From Elusimicrobiota bacterium (GTDB lineage Bacteria > Elusimicrobiota > Elusimicrobia > FEN-1173), in the NCBI GenBank assembly GCA_003158755.1, contig PMLF01000340.1, forward strand, positions 1 through 9,906: 9,906 nt of DNA, written 5' to 3'. The stretch's first letter is position 1, and the number at the start of each line of letters is the position of its first letter. The position numbers and the translations under genes were made by a program. Below are positions 9,301 through 9,906 of the stretch, one piece after another. The notes below the pieces were generated by a model that was not told the DNA's origin, searched no databases, and worked only from the letters and a program-made list of their open reading frames with translations.

Positions 9301-9906
9301 GCGAGCAAGGGAGTGAACTGCGCCAAGGGTAGATCGTTAGAAAAAGAATTGGTGGCGGTGGGGATTCTGCCCGCCCCGGTGGAGACGACGACCAGCGTCG
9401 TTAAATCCTCCAACGCCGCAGACATCCTTTGGGCGGTCGCGGTCGCGGCGGCGCTGCATTGGGTCGGGCACACGTCTTGGTCGGTCTCCGTTATCGGCGC
9501 CGCGCTGGCCGTCCTCGTGAATGAATCCGGACACTTGATCCAGACCCGTCGGTTTGGTTTGGATTTTAGGACGGATGGCGCTCTGGCCCCGCTGGGATTC
9601 GGCTGGAAGCCGTTGGAGAAAATCCTCGGCCTCCGGATTTCGATCCCCCGGGCGGCCGGTTGGTCGGGTATCCTGGCCAACATCGTGGCGGCGGCGGTGT
9701 TCTGGGTCCTTGCGGCCCATTATCCCGGGCTAAAACCTCTCCTCATTCCATTCGTGGTCGCCAACGCGTTGCTCGCCCTCGGACCGACGGACGCGATCGA
9801 AACGTGGAAGCAATTCCGCGGCCTGCCGCGGTTCGTCAATGATGACGGAAGCATCACCGCCATCGGTCGCGAAGTCGGTTTGACGTTACCCCGTGAGACC
9901 CCCCCG
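3292..9906 (+). CDS. giant exported multidomain protein with SufS-like cysteine desulfurase and tandem M50-like modules (3'-incomplete)
   Basis: I read this frame codon by codon from ATG 3292 to the last base: 2205 codons, no stop, no frameshift. Its C-terminus lies beyond the window. The order is: signal peptide (1-35); Ala/Pro-rich spacer; a possible TIKI/ChaN/EreA-like domain (about 130-525); an unassigned region with a Pro/Ala/Ser/Gly linker (about 525-1065); a SufS/CsdA-type PLP domain (about 1066-1444); an M50-like membrane module (about 1557-1731); a hydrophobic block and soluble linker (about 1750-2005); and a second M50-like module (about 2007-2177), after which the frame continues. 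A Sec start without membrane segments before residue 1600 places the first 1600 residues outside the cytoplasm. I know no characterised protein with this architecture. Giant patchwork proteins are reported from Omnitrophota and related candidate phyla. Function unknown; cell-envelope sulfur chemistry or processing is a guess from the domains. Confidence 0.93.
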   Translation, partial: MNQINSIAIKIRKQTAVVMASALLFTSLFSPLAEAGFWQDRRRAAEARGNRGDGPTLVAALPAGVSADPLQIIKQLPGIDPRRVTQSLPESVARNLPDGFSSRHAALLSALVGPFGTVRSIEPGKGKEKEKVVLFLQDIHLNPEAQTNIGRLIQSVAQKDRVGVVALEGAFDAIDVSRYRSFAHPDSVRRAADALFHEGKICGPIHGALTDAPADLRYLGVDDPAHYSANVEAYRRSSGLVSQYKTRLSDIKRELSRVKGGVFNPGLLDFDGKVESYRAGTLPLGDYVRILAGRAPSVPSNVKEFLEALDSEAKLDFKKVEAERSQLIGRLVHSLGKKDIDGLVEETAAYRLGQIRYSEFYRSLQVLGKKAGVSLGKYPEMESYIRYILLSERINAESLFSEVLALEKSVYDGLAESKEEKYLVERSSQVFRIGKLLDFSLTPGEWRDYQGSYAVSVSPIPFDLTSFEDFYKEADARNQSLARNLIQSPEFNASDLSVLVAGGFHTERVAGLLRDQGVTVVTVAPKITKVDSENGTTYLSVFTQEKTPLEKWFEGEKLFLSPLRTEHLDELPLLVLAEEAWSLPAGEVFRDAQREFERLSPESAADRRVTVEKINGAARITITRLSSAETRTIEVRLTGEGDGAGAEFRDSTVTGGHWTPVATILRGARERVLHLSWVRAAVDALTIDRKAAVGAEVRGGAAKREGASALPPAAPSSDRGPLGNGSEAPSAFRGRDFYFASKEFPVRVSGVAGTPSADVEGVYQALLHHSGAGRFLTSLSDRLDRETGEAGSVVSLDVRVTADRELNHHYSFEESDGRLTVYLSPAGSVDGSDLFGEARPIESALAKRISTEPFSWDNYLHSLLLWYANVHRGDGPNSKTITKRLEKARRKTLASFRIPEGEWDDYVVAFNNERILKAIKETNVSDPSSAREAFAADLGLPLDVGVLVFKKSSAKEGSVPARLGGGQYERVTESGINYADRETPDFYEPGTPAAVLDILFAEILFRRNNGHVSILNELSQKDSDLTVDSIFAGLDQHAGTEALNYLKQTVIGNGQPVLDAEGTVRTHRYMDNGASTLTFQPVVEVFLKAFRLRVNQFPALVEKAKSIFARFFSAPVDKYDFIPAQNTSEAVNLLTGPLAALSRERGEEPVVLNSRAEHNAMGVNFRENGISRVSLDFDEDGFIRLDDLRVVLREYNEEKAHGNRRIRLVALTGASNVLGTGVLTRGEDYLRELAAVVHEFGAELLVDGAQATAHRRIVLDGEGNRYVDYFVFSGHKVHAPFGSGGLFARKESSLTSGALQQDLPLGRSNVAGLAATAAALQLLGDAGMDLVESEESGLTRYAVEQLTQVPGLTLFGINDPSKAHLKEGVLAFNLKGLSFRQLGLALRDRGQISNRGGCHCSADTWYTVLYRNQIPDSGGVRVSLALYNTREDIDVLKESLLWINDHKSEFREPKSTPVEVEIQEVNGSIQPLKHLFFDAKDGGKYLAVLRDGGIRRLEVRFLDESASDQRPGTQLDDGVLRIFLEREREPNVLLSRLAVLTTKIDCSSTGFVEEGKGDFCPTGAALREALEEAGLLKGTSAEETAAVYGSDAISKAPGNAVQILWVALGVVSIQFVNFGGTHLSWLQSLTAILLAALVNEFGHVVETKGRSFPRFRSEGRGWRRVLGFRLTVPGAHGRSGTFANAAALLVLVFAYDPFHLPDSIFGPLVWANFFMAISPIDLRSAVEYSNGFDGKPTDPEPSAGWKRKFRRGHITIATLILFALNYRITTLILTFPVLLAIVVAPYAQDEWKVIRAEARIIDSLVSEAGEKGSGKEKAEELLAEFLNQDRLLADHVPSREGKGVTLNDVLRSFRSRLSSGSRLQRWAARRALSLESKTRGATVNPVKVLDLIAANVGYVDVIVTERPDYILVQKALEETTVGKQFQKALFDSGIRTLALAPVAKSPVENEVPGSIYSDGKLGLFGNFRNINDDSTLIVRAVADASVRLDTSQNEGDGIGYFAPASKGVNCAKGRSLEKELVAVGILPAPVETTTSVVKSSNAADILWAVAVAAALHWVGHTSWSVSVIGAALAVLVNESGHLIQTRRFGLDFRTDGALAPLGFGWKPLEKILGLRISIPRAAGWSGILANIVAAAVFWVLAAHYPGLKPLLIPFVVANALLALGPTDAIETWKQFRGLPRFVNDDGSITAIGREVGLTLPRETPP
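3685..4887 (+). other. putative TIKI/TraB/ChaN/EreA-like domain of the giant protein
   Basis: About residues 132-532. It starts with a beta-strand and a DIH motif (VVLFLQDIHLNPEAQ, H140), then VALEGAFDAID (E168). A charged helical insert of some 300 residues follows, and the domain closes with LVAGGFHTERVAGLL (G502 to H505, a GxxH) and VTVVTVAPKIT. An early His motif, a following glutamate and a late GGFHT fit the layout I associate with the TIKI/TraB/ChaN/erythromycin-esterase-like superfamily. The match rests on short motifs only; the first motif is DIH rather than GxxH or GExH. It may be an enzyme, a haem- or metal-binding domain, or inactive. It would lie in the periplasm. Confidence 0.4.
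4888..6486 (+). other. unassigned middle region of the giant protein with low-complexity linker
   Basis: About residues 533-1065. I recognise no family. The first part has strand-rich stretches (RRVTVEKINGAARITITRL, then TRTIEVRLTGEG) suggesting a beta domain. A flexible Gly/Ala/Pro/Ser segment at about 5386-5487 separates it from a second part with SLDVRVTADRELNHHYSFEE, a LHSLLLWYANVH helix and charged helices up to the PLP domain. No membrane segment or cysteine-rich motif is seen. The frame stays open and base composition matches the rest, so this is coding sequence rather than a gap. Confidence 0.6.
6487..7623 (+). other. SufS/CsdA-type cysteine desulfurase (class V aminotransferase) domain
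   Basis: About residues 1066-1444, the usual length of a stand-alone group II desulfurase. Motifs in order: YMDNGAST near 1069; NTSEAVNLL; EHN with H1158 (stacks on PLP); ASNVLGTG with N1216; LLVDGAQ with D1247 and Q1250; FSGHK with Schiff-base lysine K1276; GRSNVAG; NRGGCHC with R1395 and C1400; VRVSLALYNT with R1421. From memory of E. coli SufS, these match H123, D200, Q203, K226, R359, catalytic C364 and substrate-binding R379. The segment between C1400 and R1421 is six residues longer than in SufS. All key residues are present, so the domain should be able to take sulfur from cysteine (or selenium from selenocysteine). Being fused behind a signal peptide is highly unusual for this normally cytoplasmic family. 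Confidence 0.88.
7960..8484 (+). other. site-2-protease-like (M50-like) membrane module, copy 1, with NEFGH
   Basis: About residues 1557-1731. A short soluble motif (GDFC-PTG ending EEAGLL, C1560) precedes four hydrophobic segments at roughly 8089-8148, 8167-8223, 8335-8385 and 8401-8451. The second carries NEFGH (N1639, E1640, H1643), where RseP-type proteases have HEFGH. The third has a GxxxAN element resembling the family's AGPxAN motif, and the fourth ends N-x6-P-x-D, resembling the distal NxxPxPxLDGG that supplies the third zinc ligand. The overall layout supports M50 ancestry. Asn in place of the first zinc ligand His argues for a pseudoenzyme or a changed metal site. Confidence 0.65.
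8539..9309 (+). other. hydrophobic block and soluble linker between the two M50-like modules
   Basis: About residues 1750-2006. A strongly hydrophobic stretch at about 8548-8655 (ITIATLILFAL then TTLILTFPVLLAIVVAPYA) could span the membrane once or twice. It is followed by a charged helical region (AEARIIDSLVSEAGEKG onward) and a mixed alpha/beta region (VDVIVTERPDYILVQKALEE, then IRTLALAPV). No family recognised. Whether it spans once or twice decides on which side of the membrane the second module begins. Confidence 0.45.
9310..9822 (+). other. site-2-protease-like (M50-like) membrane module, copy 2, with NESGH
   Basis: About residues 2007-2177, a diverged duplicate of copy 1. It repeats the soluble Cys motif (GVNCAKG, C2010) at the same distance from its GIL element, then an ILW-starting hydrophobic segment (9424-9468). 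Next is LVNESGH with N2077, E2078 and H2081, then SGILAN (9664-9681) and ANALLALGPTD (9760-9792). The N-x6-P-x-D spacing is identical to copy 1. The first His is again Asn. The module appears nearly complete at the window edge, but the frame continues, so more copies may follow. Confidence 0.65.

Overview
The window is a GC-rich bacterial segment, all on the + strand, and nearly every gene relates to sulfur amino acids or sulfur transfer. It opens inside a cystathionine beta-synthase gene (2-1204). A gene of the cystathionine gamma-lyase/gamma-synthase family (1201-2388) overlaps it by an ATGA junction. After a 166-base spacer with a strong terminator-like hairpin come a DsrE/F-like protein (2555-3034) and a TusA-like sulfur carrier (3031-3255), which also overlap by ATGA. 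A Sec signal peptide at 3292 then starts one enormous reading frame that stays open to the last base of the window: 2205 codons with no stop.

The giant protein is the main object of interest. Reading it codon by codon gives, in order: a signal peptide (residues 1-35); a domain that I tentatively place near the TIKI/TraB/ChaN/EreA-like superfamily (about 130-525); a long region I cannot assign (about 525-1065), containing a Pro/Ala/Ser/Gly linker; a SufS/CsdA-type cysteine desulfurase domain with PLP lysine K1276 and catalytic cysteine C1400 (about 1066-1444); and two diverged copies of a membrane-embedded, site-2-protease-like (M50-like) module. Both M50-like copies carry NExGH where an active family member has HExGH. 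The frame is still open when the window ends.

Taken together, CBS and the gamma enzyme would move sulfur between homocysteine and cysteine, a desulfurase would release it as persulfide, and DsrE/TusA proteins would carry it. The oddity is location: the desulfurase domain lies downstream of a signal peptide and before the first downstream membrane segment, so it should sit outside the cytoplasm, while TusA and DsrE look cytoplasmic.

The high GC, tight co-directional genes and multi-thousand-residue exported protein with a patchwork of domains recall candidate phyla such as Omnitrophota or Elusimicrobiota, where giant ORFs are known. That assignment is inference only; no rRNA or other taxonomic marker is present. 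I found no tRNA, rRNA, CRISPR array, insertion sequence or believable minus-strand gene.
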